Positions 1-9,388 of a DNA stretch of 64,000 nt are shown piece after piece (the stretch's first letter is position 1; each line of letters opens with the position of its first letter). Where the stretch lies: NCBI GenBank assembly GCA_035461525.1, contig DATHVD010000040.1, forward strand, positions 4,942 to 68,941, in the 5' to 3' direction. The position numbers were made by a program, and so were the translations under genes. Below the pieces are notes generated by a model that searched no databases, was not told the origin of the DNA, and saw only the letters and a program-made list of their open reading frames with translations. The DNA comes from JAIBJN01 sp035461525 (GTDB lineage Bacteria > Actinomycetota > Thermoleophilia > Gaiellales > Gaiellaceae).

Positions 1-930
1 CTCGGGGGCCGGGAGCGGCTCGATGGGAGGAACGACGCCGTCGGAGCCCTCGTCGACTCCGTAGTTGCCCGGCTCTGCGCCGGCGAGGAGGAGCGCGAGG
101 GCGAGGCGCCCCGAGGGGGCGTCGACGTCGTCCACGCTCGAGATCCCCTGCTCGCGGTAGAAGTCGATCAGCTCCGGCGCGGCCGACGTCTCGGCGACGC
201 CGACGACCGGCACTCCGGTGCCGTCGAGGCCGCGCACGAGCGCCTCCAGGAGCGACGTCGTGGCGCGCACCTCGGCCGCGGCCTCGTCGCCGCCGTCGGC
301 GACGTCCTCCGGCGGCGCCCACGTGCCGACGACAACGGCCCCGTCGACCGGCAGCGAGGTCGTCCCCGACCGCTCCTCGACGAGCCGCGTGGCGAGCGAG
401 TCCCAGAGCGGCGTCTCCCCGCCCTCGACGAGCTCCCGACCCAGCTCGCGGCCGAGCGCGGAGAAGTCGTCCTCCCCGCGCGCGTACGCCGCGAGCGCCT
501 CGTCGCCCTCGAGCGCGGCGTGGAGGTCGCTTCCGTCCACCGGGACGTCGAGCCCGACCACGCGCAGAGGAGCTATCCCGCCGGCGTCGGCGAGCGTCCG
601 CTCGACGGCCGCGCGCATGCTCCCGTCCACGGGACCGAGGAAGAGCACGGCGACGCTGCGGCCCTCCAGGCGACTGTCCATCAGCGCCGGATAGGCGCGG
701 GCGAAGAGCTCCTCGGTGGCGGCACCGCGGCGGACGGCCGCGTCCGCGCGCTCCTCCGCGCCCTGCACGTCCTCGTCGAGCCGGCGCTCGAGCTCGGCGA
801 TGCGGTTGCGCTCGAACGACTCCTCGGCGTCGGAGACCTTGCCGGAGAGCGCGACGCCGAGGAGGATCCCCACGGCGAGCGCGACGAAAACCGCGGCGAG
901 CGACGCCACGTGATAGCGGAGGCCGAACAC
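1..930 (-). CDS. MctB-like envelope protein (partial, C-terminus off window)
   Basis: From a GTG at 930 the frame stays open for 310 codons to the window edge. It has one N-terminal membrane helix (about residues 8-28), a short charged coiled-coil stretch (about 30-50) and an extracytoplasmic D/E/A-rich domain. This is the layout of the actinobacterial MctB family (Rv1698), linked to copper efflux in Mycobacterium. The next genes, steA, recN and nadK, follow in the same order as in Mycobacterium, which is the main support. A TAA lies in frame just upstream, and a TAACCT box ends 6 nt before the GTG, so transcription may start at the start codon. A copper role here is inference. Confidence 0.7.
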   Translation of the reverse strand, partial: MFGLRYHVASLAAVFVALAVGILLGVALSGKVSDAEESFERNRIAELERRLDEDVQGAEERADAAVRRGAATEELFARAYPALMDSRLEGRSVAVLFLGPVDGSMRAAVERTLADAGGIAPLRVVGLDVPVDGSDLHAALEGDEALAAYARGEDDFSALGRELGRELVEGGETPLWDSLATRLVEERSGTTSLPVDGAVVVGTWAPPEDVADGGDEAAAEVRATTSLLEALVRGLDGTGVPVVGVAETSAAPELIDFYREQGISSVDDVDAPSGRLALALLLAGAEPGNYGVDEGSDGVVPPIEPLPAPE

Positions 931-936
931 GATGGG

Positions 937-942
937 AGGTTA
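937..942 (-). promoter_or_regulatory. Putative -10 box (TAACCT) of the mctB-like gene
   Basis: TAACCT on the minus strand ends 6 nt before the GTG at 930, matching the TANNNT-to-start spacing seen at many genes in this window. No clear -35 is visible. Confidence 0.4.
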
Positions 943-968
943 GATGGCCGATCGAGAATCTGGATGGG

Positions 969-1400
969 CTAGACGGAGGCGGCCGTCTGGCAGAGGTCTT
1001 GCAGGCGCTTGAGGGCGCGTTCGGGCAGGTTGCGGGCTCCCTCGAGGACGAGGCGGTGCCAGGGGCCCGAGACGGAGACCGTCGCCTTCGTCTTGCCCGT
1101 CCCGGCGTTGTCGAGGACGATCGCCGCCTCGATGCCCTGCTTGACGTCGAGCCAGCGGAGCTCCCAGCCCTCCAGCACCCGGGTCAGGACGATCAGACCC
1201 TGGCCCTCCGGCCGGCGCAGGAGCCCCGGCGACGTGCTGCGGACGATTTGCCAGCGCGCGTTCTCGGCCAGGCCGCGCCGGTCGGGCTCGACGCCGGTGT
1301 AGGCCGGCCACCAGTCGGGCAGGTGGTACGGCTCCGCGAGCAGGCGCCAGACGTCCCTGCGGTCCGAGAGGAGCTCGCCGGTCGCCTCGACGACGCTCAT
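969..1400 (-). CDS. SRPBCC / START-fold lipid- or ligand-binding protein
   Basis: A 143-residue single-domain protein. It opens with the pattern usual for SRPBCC proteins (a short beta strand, then LLSDRRDVWRLLAEPYHLPDWWP) and ends in a long helix with an aromatic/basic face (WHRLVLEGARNLPERALKRL). The family binds hydrophobic ligands in a helix-grip cavity; no ligand can be named here. Its ATG overlaps the stop of steA (ATGA at 1397-1400), so it is probably translationally coupled to steA and may act in the envelope or at division. Fold assignment is by pattern only. Confidence 0.65.
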   Translation of the reverse strand: MSVVEATGELLSDRRDVWRLLAEPYHLPDWWPAYTGVEPDRRGLAENARWQIVRSTSPGLLRRPEGQGLIVLTRVLEGWELRWLDVKQGIEAAIVLDNAGTGKTKATVSVSGPWHRLVLEGARNLPERALKRLQDLCQTAASV

Positions 1401-2533
1401 TCGAGGCCGACGAGCGAGCGGAGCCAGGCGGCGACGAGGCCGAGGAGCCGCCGCAGCTCCGGCGAGGCGACGAGCACGGCGGTCACGACCGCCGCGGAGG
1501 CCAGCGCAAAGACACCGACCATGCCGAAGCCGATCCGTGGGCGGAAGAGGCGCGAGACGCCGCGCGCGTCGACGAGCTTCTCGCCCACCTTGAGGCGCGT
1601 CAGGAACGTCGAGGCCATGCCGGCCCGGTTCCGCTCCAGGAACTCGATCAGGTTGAAGCGCGTGCCGACGGCGACGATCAGCTCGGCGCCCTTCTCGTAG
1701 GCGAGGAGCATGGCGGCGTCCTCGGAGATGCCCGGCGTCGGCATGACGGTCGAGGGGAGGCCGATGCGGTCGAGGCGGTCGCGCCCGGGGGCACGGCCGT
1801 CGGCATAGGCGTGGACCACGAGCTCCGCGCCCGACTGGAGCGCCCGGTCGGAGACCGAGTCCATGTCGCCGACGATCACGTCGGGCTTGTACCCGGCCGC
1901 CAGGAGGGCGTCCGCGCCGCCGTCCACGGCGACGAGGACCGGCCGGAAGTCGGCGATGTAGGGCCCGACGATCGAGAGATCGCGCTTCGTGTCGGGACTG
2001 CGCGCGACGACGAGCGCGTGCCGGTCCCGGAAGCGGGTGCGGAGCTGCGGCATCTGGACATCCTCGGAGAGGAGCGCCGTCTCCTCCCGCAGGTGCCGGA
2101 GCGTGTTCTCGGCGAACGCCTCGAGCGCGAGGCTGACGCGGCTCCGCTGCTCGTCGAGGTCCTGGGCGAGCTCCCGCTCGTCGCGCGCGAGGCCGGCGGC
2201 GAGCCGCGTGCCGTTCCGGTAGAGGCTGGAGCCGCGCACGACGAGGTGCTCGCCCTCCCTGACGTCGTCGAAGAGCTCGGCCCCCGGGGCGTCGATCAGG
2301 CAGACGCCCCCGCGGACGAGCGTCAGGGGGCCTGCGTTCGGGTACTCGCCGGTCGAGGAGGGCGACACGTTGACGACCACGCGGACGCCGCTCTCGAGCA
2401 GCTCCTCGGCGGAGATGCGGTCGAGGTTGGGGTGGTCGATGATGGCGATGTCGCCCGCGCCGATGCGCTTGACGAGGCGCTTCGTGCGCCGGTCGAGCTT
2501 CGCGGTCCCCGTGTACTCGACGAACGTCGCCAT
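1397..2533 (-). CDS. steA: SteA-like septation protein with thiamin-pyrophosphokinase-like domain
   Basis: A 378-residue protein from ATG 2533. Rv1697 and the corynebacterial SteA share the same neighbours: recN upstream, mctB-like downstream. The middle region carries a nucleotide-binding TPK-like core (VDGGADALLAAGYKPDVIVGDMDS). A C-terminal membrane helix (about residues 335-358) is followed by a short basic tail. In Corynebacterium, SteA with SteB controls septal peptidoglycan hydrolysis; SteB corresponds in position to the MctB-like gene. The start overlaps the recN stop (TGATG at 2531-2535), and its own stop overlaps the SRPBCC start, giving a tightly coupled operon. Confidence 0.85.
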   Translation of the reverse strand: MATFVEYTGTAKLDRRTKRLVKRIGAGDIAIIDHPNLDRISAEELLESGVRVVVNVSPSSTGEYPNAGPLTLVRGGVCLIDAPGAELFDDVREGEHLVVRGSSLYRNGTRLAAGLARDERELAQDLDEQRSRVSLALEAFAENTLRHLREETALLSEDVQMPQLRTRFRDRHALVVARSPDTKRDLSIVGPYIADFRPVLVAVDGGADALLAAGYKPDVIVGDMDSVSDRALQSGAELVVHAYADGRAPGRDRLDRIGLPSTVMPTPGISEDAAMLLAYEKGAELIVAVGTRFNLIEFLERNRAGMASTFLTRLKVGEKLVDARGVSRLFRPRIGFGMVGVFALASAAVVTAVLVASPELRRLLGLVAAWLRSLVGLE

Positions 2534-4188
2534 CAGCCTTTGCCTGCGGGCCGCAGGGTGGAGAGGAACTCGGCGCCTCCCAGCATACGTTCCAGCTCTT
2601 CCCTGCGCTCCGAGTCCGAAAGCGGCTCGATGCGGGTGTGCGTGGGGTCGCCCGGTACCTTCTCGACCCGGAAGTGGGCGCCGGCCGCGCTCGCGATCTG
2701 CGGCAGGTGCGTGATCGTGAGGATCTGGGCGGTGGCGGCCAGGCGGGAGAGCGCGTCCGCGACGGCGTGGGCGGTGCGCCCGCCGATGCCGGCGTCGATC
2801 TCGTCGAAGACGATCGTCGGCTCGCCGGCCGAGGCGTGGGCGACGGCGCGCAGCGCGAGCGCGATGCGCGAGAGCTCGCCGCCCGACGCCGTCTCCGCGG
2901 CGGGGGCGAAGGGAAGCCCGGCGTTCGGGCGGACGAGGAACGAGACGGCGTCGGCGCCCGCCGGGCCCGGCTCGCGCGCCTCGAGCTCGGCGCGGAACTC
3001 GCCGTCGCCGAGGCCGAGGCCGGCGAGCTCGGCCGCCACCGCTTCGGCGAACGCGGGCGCCGCCGCGGCGCGGGCGGCGGAGAGCTCTGCGGCCAGGCCG
3101 GCGACGGCCGCCTCGGCTGTCGCGACCGCGCGCTCGGCCTCCTCCAGGGGGTCTGCCCCGGCCTCGAGGCGGTCGAGCTCGGCGCGGGCGCCGGCGGCGC
3201 GCTCGAGCAGCTCCTCGACCGTGGCCGCGCCGAAGCGCCTGCGCGCCTCCGCCATCCGCTCGAGGTCGCGCTCGACCGCGTCGAGCCTGCCTGGCTCGGC
3301 CTCGAGCGAGGCGAGGAACGCTCGCAGGCTGGAGGAGGTCTCGCGCAGGCGGATCTCGCCCTCCCCCAGCTCGGCGGCCGGCTCGGCGAGCTCGGGCGCG
3401 AGGCCGGCGACGTCCTCGAGCACGCGCGCCGCGCGGGCGACGCGGTCGAGCGCCCCGTCGTCGCCGTGCTCGGGCGCCAGCGCCTCGGCCGCCGCCGAGG
3501 CCGCCTCGGCCAGCTCGGTCGTGTGGCGCAGCCGCTCCCGGTCGGCCAGGAGTCGCTCCTCGTCGCCGGCCTCCATCCCCGCCGTGCGGGCGACGAGCTC
3601 GCGCAGCTCCTGCACGCGCGTCTCCCGGCCTGCGGCGTCGCGCGAGAGCTCGTCGCGGCGGCGGCGCGCGAAGACGAGGTCCCGCCAGGCGGCGCGCATG
3701 TCGGCCCGGCGCCTGAGCTGCTCCTCCCCGGCGAAGGCGTCGAGGACGTCGAGCTGGTGCGAAGGCCGGGCGAGGCGCCGCTGCTCGAACTGGCCGGACA
3801 TAGCGAGCAGGCGCTCGACGAGCGCCGCGAGGTCCTCGCGCGGCACCGCGCGGCCCCAGGCGTAGGCGCGCGTGCGCCCGTCCGCGAAGACGCGGCGCGC
3901 GGCGACCAGGCCCTCCTCGCCCGCAGGCCTCAGCTCGGCGATCGCCTCCAGCCCGGGGTCGTCGAGAAGGCCGTCCGGGAGGTCGAGCTCCGCCTCCACG
4001 TACGCCTCCTCCGCCCCGGGCCCGAGGTAGGCGGCGTCGCCGGGGGCGCCGAGCAGGAGCCCGATCGCCTGGGCGAGGATCGTCTTCCCCGCGCCGGTCT
4101 CGCCCGTGACGGCGTTCAGCCCGGGCGCGAGCGCGAGGTCGGCTTCGCGGATGAGGACGAAGTTCTCGATGCGGAGGCGGCGGAGCAT
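2533..4188 (-). CDS. recN: DNA repair ATPase RecN
   Basis: 551 residues, normal length. An SMC-like layout is visible: an N-terminal ATPase half with Walker A GETGAGKT (29-36), a long acidic coiled-coil middle (about 150-370), and a C-terminal half with signature ASGGELSRIALALRA followed by Walker B IVFDEIDAGIGG. RecN acts early in double-strand break repair. It starts at ATG 4188, nine bases after the nadK stop, and its stop overlaps the steA start. No LexA-like operator was recognised upstream, so expression appears to come from the nadK/tlyA promoter. Confidence 0.96.
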   Translation of the reverse strand: MLRRLRIENFVLIREADLALAPGLNAVTGETGAGKTILAQAIGLLLGAPGDAAYLGPGAEEAYVEAELDLPDGLLDDPGLEAIAELRPAGEEGLVAARRVFADGRTRAYAWGRAVPREDLAALVERLLAMSGQFEQRRLARPSHQLDVLDAFAGEEQLRRRADMRAAWRDLVFARRRRDELSRDAAGRETRVQELRELVARTAGMEAGDEERLLADRERLRHTTELAEAASAAAEALAPEHGDDGALDRVARAARVLEDVAGLAPELAEPAAELGEGEIRLRETSSSLRAFLASLEAEPGRLDAVERDLERMAEARRRFGAATVEELLERAAGARAELDRLEAGADPLEEAERAVATAEAAVAGLAAELSAARAAAAPAFAEAVAAELAGLGLGDGEFRAELEAREPGPAGADAVSFLVRPNAGLPFAPAAETASGGELSRIALALRAVAHASAGEPTIVFDEIDAGIGGRTAHAVADALSRLAATAQILTITHLPQIASAAGAHFRVEKVPGDPTHTRIEPLSDSERREELERMLGGAEFLSTLRPAGKG

Positions 4189-4197
4189 CGGGGCCCG

Positions 4198-4989
4198 TTA
4201 TGCGAAGACGGCGTGGTAGCGGGAGAGGAAGGTCACCGCCGGGAGGACGGCGAGGCGGCAGCGCTCCTTCCCGACGGCGACCTCGACGGCGCCGTCGTGC
4301 TCGAGCTCCCCGACGGCGTCGCCGTCGACGAGGACGGTCACCGGGAGGTCGTGCGAGCGGTTGGCGATGCGCAGGCCGATCCCGCGCGGGACGACGAGCG
4401 GCCGGTGGCGCACCGAGTGCGGGGCCACGAAGGAAATCGCCATCGCCTCGAGGCCCCACATGAGGACGGGCCCGCCGTTGGAGAGGTTGTAGCCGGTCGA
4501 GCCCGAGGGAGTGGCGCAGATGATCCCGTCGCACGGCTGCTCGCTCAGCTCCTCGCCGCCGACCTCCCAGCCGAGGTCGACCATCCGCCCCGGCGCCGAG
4601 CTCGTGACGACGAGGTCGTTGACCGCGGGCCGCGTCTCCCCTGCGAGCCGGACGTCGAGCGTGCAGAGATCGACGACGCGGAACTCGCCGGCGAACGCCC
4701 GCCGCAGAGCCGGATCGAGCCGGTCGCCCTCGACCGTGGTCAGGAAGCCGACGCGGCCGAAGTTGACGCCGAAGACCGGCGTCCCCCCACCCAGCGTGGC
4801 GCCGAGGGCCCGCAGCATCGTCCCGTCTCCGCCCAGGACGACGACGAGATCGAGGCCCCCCTCCTCGACGGGCGCGACCTCGACGCCCGCCTCGGCGGCG
4901 AGCTCCTCCAGCCGGCGCCGCGCGGCGGCGATCGTCTCCGGCCGGCCGAAGGTGGTCATGACGCCGACCCTGCGCACGGGCTCCGGCAC
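4198..4989 (-). CDS. nadK: NAD kinase
   Basis: 263 residues. It phosphorylates NAD to NADP. The family motif GGDGTML is at 53-59, followed by NDLVV (substrate contact) and the TPSGSTGYNLSNGG loop, all in the usual order and spacing. Its order tlyA-nadK-recN is the conserved actinobacterial one. It begins 4 nt after the tlyA stop and ends 9 nt before recN, so it sits inside the operon without its own promoter. Confidence 0.96.
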   Translation of the reverse strand: MPEPVRRVGVMTTFGRPETIAAARRRLEELAAEAGVEVAPVEEGGLDLVVVLGGDGTMLRALGATLGGGTPVFGVNFGRVGFLTTVEGDRLDPALRRAFAGEFRVVDLCTLDVRLAGETRPAVNDLVVTSSAPGRMVDLGWEVGGEELSEQPCDGIICATPSGSTGYNLSNGGPVLMWGLEAMAISFVAPHSVRHRPLVVPRGIGLRIANRSHDLPVTVLVDGDAVGELEHDGAVEVAVGKERCRLAVLPAVTFLSRYHAVFA

Positions 4990-4993
4990 GGCC

Positions 4994-5716
4994 CTAGCTC
5001 GCCTCCTCGAGCTGGAGGAGGTACTCCACGTTCCCCTTCGGACCGCGGAGCGGCGACTCGACGACTCCGAGGACGCGGGCGCCCCACACGGGCGCGAGCG
5101 CGACGACCTCGTCGAGGACGCGGCGGCGCACCTCGGGGTCGCGGACGACCCCGCCCCTGCCGACGTCGGCGGGGCCCGCCTCGAACTGGGGCTTCACGAG
5201 GACGACGGCGCGCCATCCCGGCGCGACGCACGCGAGCGCCGGCGGCAGCGCCTTGGCGAGCCCGATGAAGGAGACGTCGCAGGTGACGACGCCCGGGCGG
5301 AAGGGCAGGTCCTCGCAGCGCAGGTCGCGGACGTTCGTGCGCTCGAGGACGGTCACGCGCGGGTCCTCGCGCAGCCGCGGGTGCAGCTGCCCGTAGCCGA
5401 CGTCGAGGGCGACGACGCGTGCGGCGCCGGCCTGGAGGAGGCAGTCGGTGAAGCCCCCGGTCGAGGCGCCGACGTCGAGGCAGTCGGCGCCCGCGACGTC
5501 GACGCCGAGCTCCGTCAGGGCGTGCGCGAGCTTCTCGCCGCCCCGGGAGACGAACCGCGGCGCCTCGGTCAGCTCCAGCGCCACGTCGTCCCCGACGGGC
5601 TCGCCCGCCTTCGAGAACCCCTTGACGCGACCGGCGAGGACGAGCGCCTGCGCCTGCGAGCGGCTCTCGGCCAGCCCGCGCTCGACGAGCGCCACGTCCA
5701 GCCGCTTCCTCTTCAC
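4994..5716 (-). CDS. tlyA: TlyA family rRNA 2'-O-methyltransferase
   Basis: 240 residues. An N-terminal S4 RNA-binding domain (about 4-60, with the RLDVALVERGLAESRSQA pattern) is fused to an FtsJ-like Rossmann methyltransferase, with the SAM-binding motif LDVGASTGGFTD at 80-91. The mycobacterial enzyme methylates 16S and 23S rRNA and determines capreomycin sensitivity. It starts at GTG 5716; a TACGCT box ends 6 nt upstream, so this looks like the first gene of the tlyA-nadK-recN-steA-SRPBCC transcript. Confidence 0.94.
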   Translation of the reverse strand: MKRKRLDVALVERGLAESRSQAQALVLAGRVKGFSKAGEPVGDDVALELTEAPRFVSRGGEKLAHALTELGVDVAGADCLDVGASTGGFTDCLLQAGAARVVALDVGYGQLHPRLREDPRVTVLERTNVRDLRCEDLPFRPGVVTCDVSFIGLAKALPPALACVAPGWRAVVLVKPQFEAGPADVGRGGVVRDPEVRRRVLDEVVALAPVWGARVLGVVESPLRGPKGNVEYLLQLEEAS

Positions 5717-5722
5717 GCCGAG

Positions 5723-5728
5723 AGCGTA
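5723..5728 (-). promoter_or_regulatory. Putative -10 box (TACGCT) for tlyA operon
   Basis: TACGCT on the minus strand ends 6 nt before the tlyA GTG, giving a predicted start of transcription at or next to the start codon. Confidence 0.5.
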
Positions 5729-5752
5729 CCCCGTCGCCCCACCGCCGCCGTG

Positions 5753-6496
5753 TCACGAATCCGCGCCGGGTACGAGGCGGACGGCGAGCGTGCGCCACGG
5801 CGCCTCCGCCAGCGCCCGGCGCATCTCGTCCTTTCCGGCAAACGGCCCCGCGAGGAGCCGGCCCTCGCAGACAAGCGTCAGGCTCCCGTCCCGGAACGGC
5901 CACGGCGAGACGGCGACGGCGCCGTCTCGCGGGGCGAGGGCGAGGCCTGCAACCTCCCGCTGATCCGTGACGCCGTGCAGGAGCGCGAGCGAGAGCCCGT
6001 CCCAAAGGAAGACGAGCTCGCGGTTCGCCGCCACCGCCTCCGGAGTGGCGTACGCGGCGTAGGCGGGGTCGGCGCGGAGCGACGCGAGCACGCGCTCCTG
6101 GAAGGCGCGCTCGCGCTCGAGGAAGGCGGCCGCCGCCTCGTCCACCTCGGCCCCGCCCGGCGGCGGGAAGCGCTCGACGAGCAGCGTCCCGTGCAGCGAG
6201 ACGAGGAGCGCCGCGTAGCGGGCCTGCGGCAGGACGAGCCCGGCGGCGCCGCTCCAGAGCTCGAGCCGGCGGACGGGCGAGAGCGCCGAGAAGGCGTACG
6301 GGAGGCCGGTGCCCGGGTCGAGCTCGGGCGCGTTCTCCCAGCCGGCCCAGCCGACGTCGTGCTGCTCGGCGGCGAGGCACACCTCCTCCCACGGCTCGAA
6401 CGGCTCCGCCCAGGCGCGGGCGAGCTGCCCCGCGACCCAGGCGTGGGCGGGCTGCCCGATCGCGAGCGTGCCGTCGGGCTCCCGGCGGAGCAGCAT
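5753..6496 (-). CDS. DUF3891 family protein
   Basis: 247 residues. The pattern CLAAEQHDVGWAGWE (about 40-55), then LPYAFSALSP, and a conserved LLVSLHGTLL segment are typical of DUF3891, an all-helical family of unknown role whose conserved H/D pairs suggest metal binding in an HD-like fold. It ends 36 nt before tlyA and starts 2 nt after the stop of the prenyl synthase, so it is probably co-transcribed with the latter. No function is claimed. Confidence 0.8.
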   Translation of the reverse strand: MLLRREPDGTLAIGQPAHAWVAGQLARAWAEPFEPWEEVCLAAEQHDVGWAGWENAPELDPGTGLPYAFSALSPVRRLELWSGAAGLVLPQARYAALLVSLHGTLLVERFPPPGGAEVDEAAAAFLERERAFQERVLASLRADPAYAAYATPEAVAANRELVFLWDGLSLALLHGVTDQREVAGLALAPRDGAVAVSPWPFRDGSLTLVCEGRLLAGPFAGKDEMRRALAEAPWRTLAVRLVPGADS

Positions 6497-6498
6497 GC

Positions 6499-7338
6499 TC
6501 AGGCGCGGCGGTCGCGGATCGTGTCCACGAGCGCAGCCAGGACGGACGTGTCCGCCCGGAGCGCGCCGAGGCGCTCGACGACGCGGGCGCGGGCCTCGTC
6601 GGCGAGCTCGCGCGCCCGCTCGACCCCGTGCAGCGAGACGTACGTGACCTTGCCGGCGGCCTCGTCCTTCCCGGGCGTCTTGCCGAGCTCCTCCGCCGTG
6701 CCGGTCGCATCGAGGACGTCGTCCACGATCTGGAAGAGGAGCCCGATCTCGTCGCCGAGCGCCCGCCAGGGCCCGCGCTCCTCGTCCGAGAGGTCGGCCA
6801 CGGCGGTCGCGGTCGTCACGCAGGCGCGCAGCAGCCGGCCGGTCTTCAGCCGGTGGAGCGTGCGCAGGCCCTCGGCGTCGAGCTCGCCGTCAGTGGTGAC
6901 GTCGAGGTACTGGCCGCCGATCATGCCCAGCGTCGCCTCCGCGAGCTCGCGGGCGACGTCGGGCGACGGATAGCGCAGGGAGAGGCGAAAAGCCTCGGCG
7001 AGGAGCGCGTCGCCGGCGAGGATGGCGACGTCCTCGCCGAAGCGCACGTGCGCGCTCGGCTGCCCGCGCCGCAGCTCGTCGTCGTCGAGGGCCGGCAGGT
7101 CGTCGTGGACGAGGCTGAAGGTGTGGACGAGCTCGAGCGAGCAGGCCGCCGGCAGGAGCTCCTCCGGCTCGCGGCCGAGCGCCTCGCCCGTCGCCAGGCA
7201 GAGGACGGGCCGGATCCGCTTGCCCCCGCCGAGGAGCGAGTAGCGGAGCGCCTCGTCCAGCCGGCCGAGCTCAGCGGCGAAGGGGAGCGAGACGAGGAAG
7301 CTCTCGGCGAGAGAGCGGAGCTCCACGAGGTCACGCAT
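6499..7338 (-). CDS. Short-chain trans-polyprenyl diphosphate synthase (FPP/GGPP type)
   Basis: 279 residues. It condenses isopentenyl with allylic diphosphates. The first Asp-rich motif DDLPALD (79-85) has the DDxxxxD spacing of bacterial farnesyl/geranylgeranyl synthases, and the second is DDVLD (206-210); GGGKRIRP (37-44) binds the homoallylic substrate. Its gene sits directly downstream of an XseB-sized gene, as ispA follows xseB in many bacteria, and its ATG overlaps that gene's stop by 8 nt. Product length (C15 or C20) cannot be read securely. Confidence 0.92.
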   Translation of the reverse strand: MRDLVELRSLAESFLVSLPFAAELGRLDEALRYSLLGGGKRIRPVLCLATGEALGREPEELLPAACSLELVHTFSLVHDDLPALDDDELRRGQPSAHVRFGEDVAILAGDALLAEAFRLSLRYPSPDVARELAEATLGMIGGQYLDVTTDGELDAEGLRTLHRLKTGRLLRACVTTATAVADLSDEERGPWRALGDEIGLLFQIVDDVLDATGTAEELGKTPGKDEAAGKVTYVSLHGVERARELADEARARVVERLGALRADTSVLAALVDTIRDRRA

Positions 7339-7513
7339 CCGCGTCGCGGCGCGCGCGCTCGACCTCCGCCTGCACCTCCTTCGCCAGCTCGGCCAGGTCC
7401 TGGAGCACCTCGACGGCGCGCTCGGCGTCCTCGGTGCGCTCGAGCTCGGCGCGGGCGGCCTCGACCTTGTCGAGCAGCGTCTGCAGGCGGGCGACGGCGT
7501 CGGGCTCGCTCAT
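7331..7513 (-). CDS. Small helical protein, XseB-like (exonuclease VII small subunit position)
   Basis: 60 residues, almost wholly helical and heptad-like (KVEAARAELER, then VLQDLAELAKEVQAEVERA). Length and position just before a prenyl synthase match the exonuclease VII small subunit, but the usual XseB LEEALELFEEG core is only loosely matched and no xseA is present in the window. Its ATG overlaps the nusB stop (ATGA at 7510-7513). It could be a diverged XseB or an unrelated coiled-coil protein. Confidence 0.5.
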   Translation of the reverse strand: MSEPDAVARLQTLLDKVEAARAELERTEDAERAVEVLQDLAELAKEVQAEVERARRDADA

Positions 7514-7886
7514 TTCCGCTGCGCCTCCCTGGCGATCCGGCCGAGGATCCCGTTCACGAGCCGGCCCGCGTCCTCGCTCGCGTACCGTTTGGCGAGCGAG
7601 ACCGCCTCGTCCAGGGCCACCTCCGGGGGGACGTCGCCCAGGTCGAGCTCGAAGAGGCCCAGCCGGAGGACGTTGCGCTCGACGACGCCCAGCCGGTCGG
7701 CGGGCCAGCCCTCGGACGCCTCGCCGATCCGCTCGTCGAGCTCGCCCGCGCGGGCGGCGACGCCCTCGGCGAGCTCGAGCGCGAACGCGTCGGCCTCCCC
7801 CTCGTGCAGACTCGTGAGCGGCTGCCCGGTGAGGTCCCACTGGTAGAGGAGCTCGAGGGCCGTGCGGCGGGAGGCGCGACGGCTCG

Positions 7887-7890
<4 letters not shown>
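7510..7890 (-). CDS. nusB: Transcription antitermination factor NusB
   Basis: 126 residues, all-helical. The family pattern is present: SRRASRRTALELLYQWDLTG at the N-terminus, VVERNVLRLGLFEL in the middle and EAVSLAKRYASEDAGRLVNGILGRI near the end. NusB binds boxA RNA with NusE/S10 in rRNA antitermination. It starts at GTG 7890, overlapping the accC stop (GTGA), so it is coupled to accC, an arrangement seen in several Gram-positive genomes. Confidence 0.95.
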
Positions 7891-9251
<1,361 letters not shown>

Positions 9252-9320
9252 GGCCGTGCGCCTCTCGTCGCAGTCCGTTGCGCTTCCGGCACGATCCGTG
9301 CACCACACGCGCACTCTTCC

Positions 9321-9360
9321 GCTGTACGCTCGAAAGCGGGTGGTGGGCCGGGGTGCCCCA
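9321..9360. repeat. Dispersed 40-bp repeat, copy 1
   Basis: Identical over 40 bp to 27457-27496, and related to 41019-41078. On the plus strand it contains a TACGCT box, a CGCT-CGAA-AGCG hairpin and GGGC-N6-GCCC, then GGAGGCG about a dozen bases later. It lies between the CT-BCCP stop (9389) and accC (9251) and is antisense to that operon if it acts on the plus strand. Confidence 0.75.
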
Positions 9361-9388
9361 CGGGGATGGAGGCGCCGCGGGCCATGTC

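Noticed and set aside
1811..3865. Long open frames on the plus strand opposite steA and recN
   Set aside because: They are products of high GC third positions opposite real genes: composition is R/A/S-rich, and there are no motifs and no ribosome sites. The same holds for other long antisense frames throughout the window.
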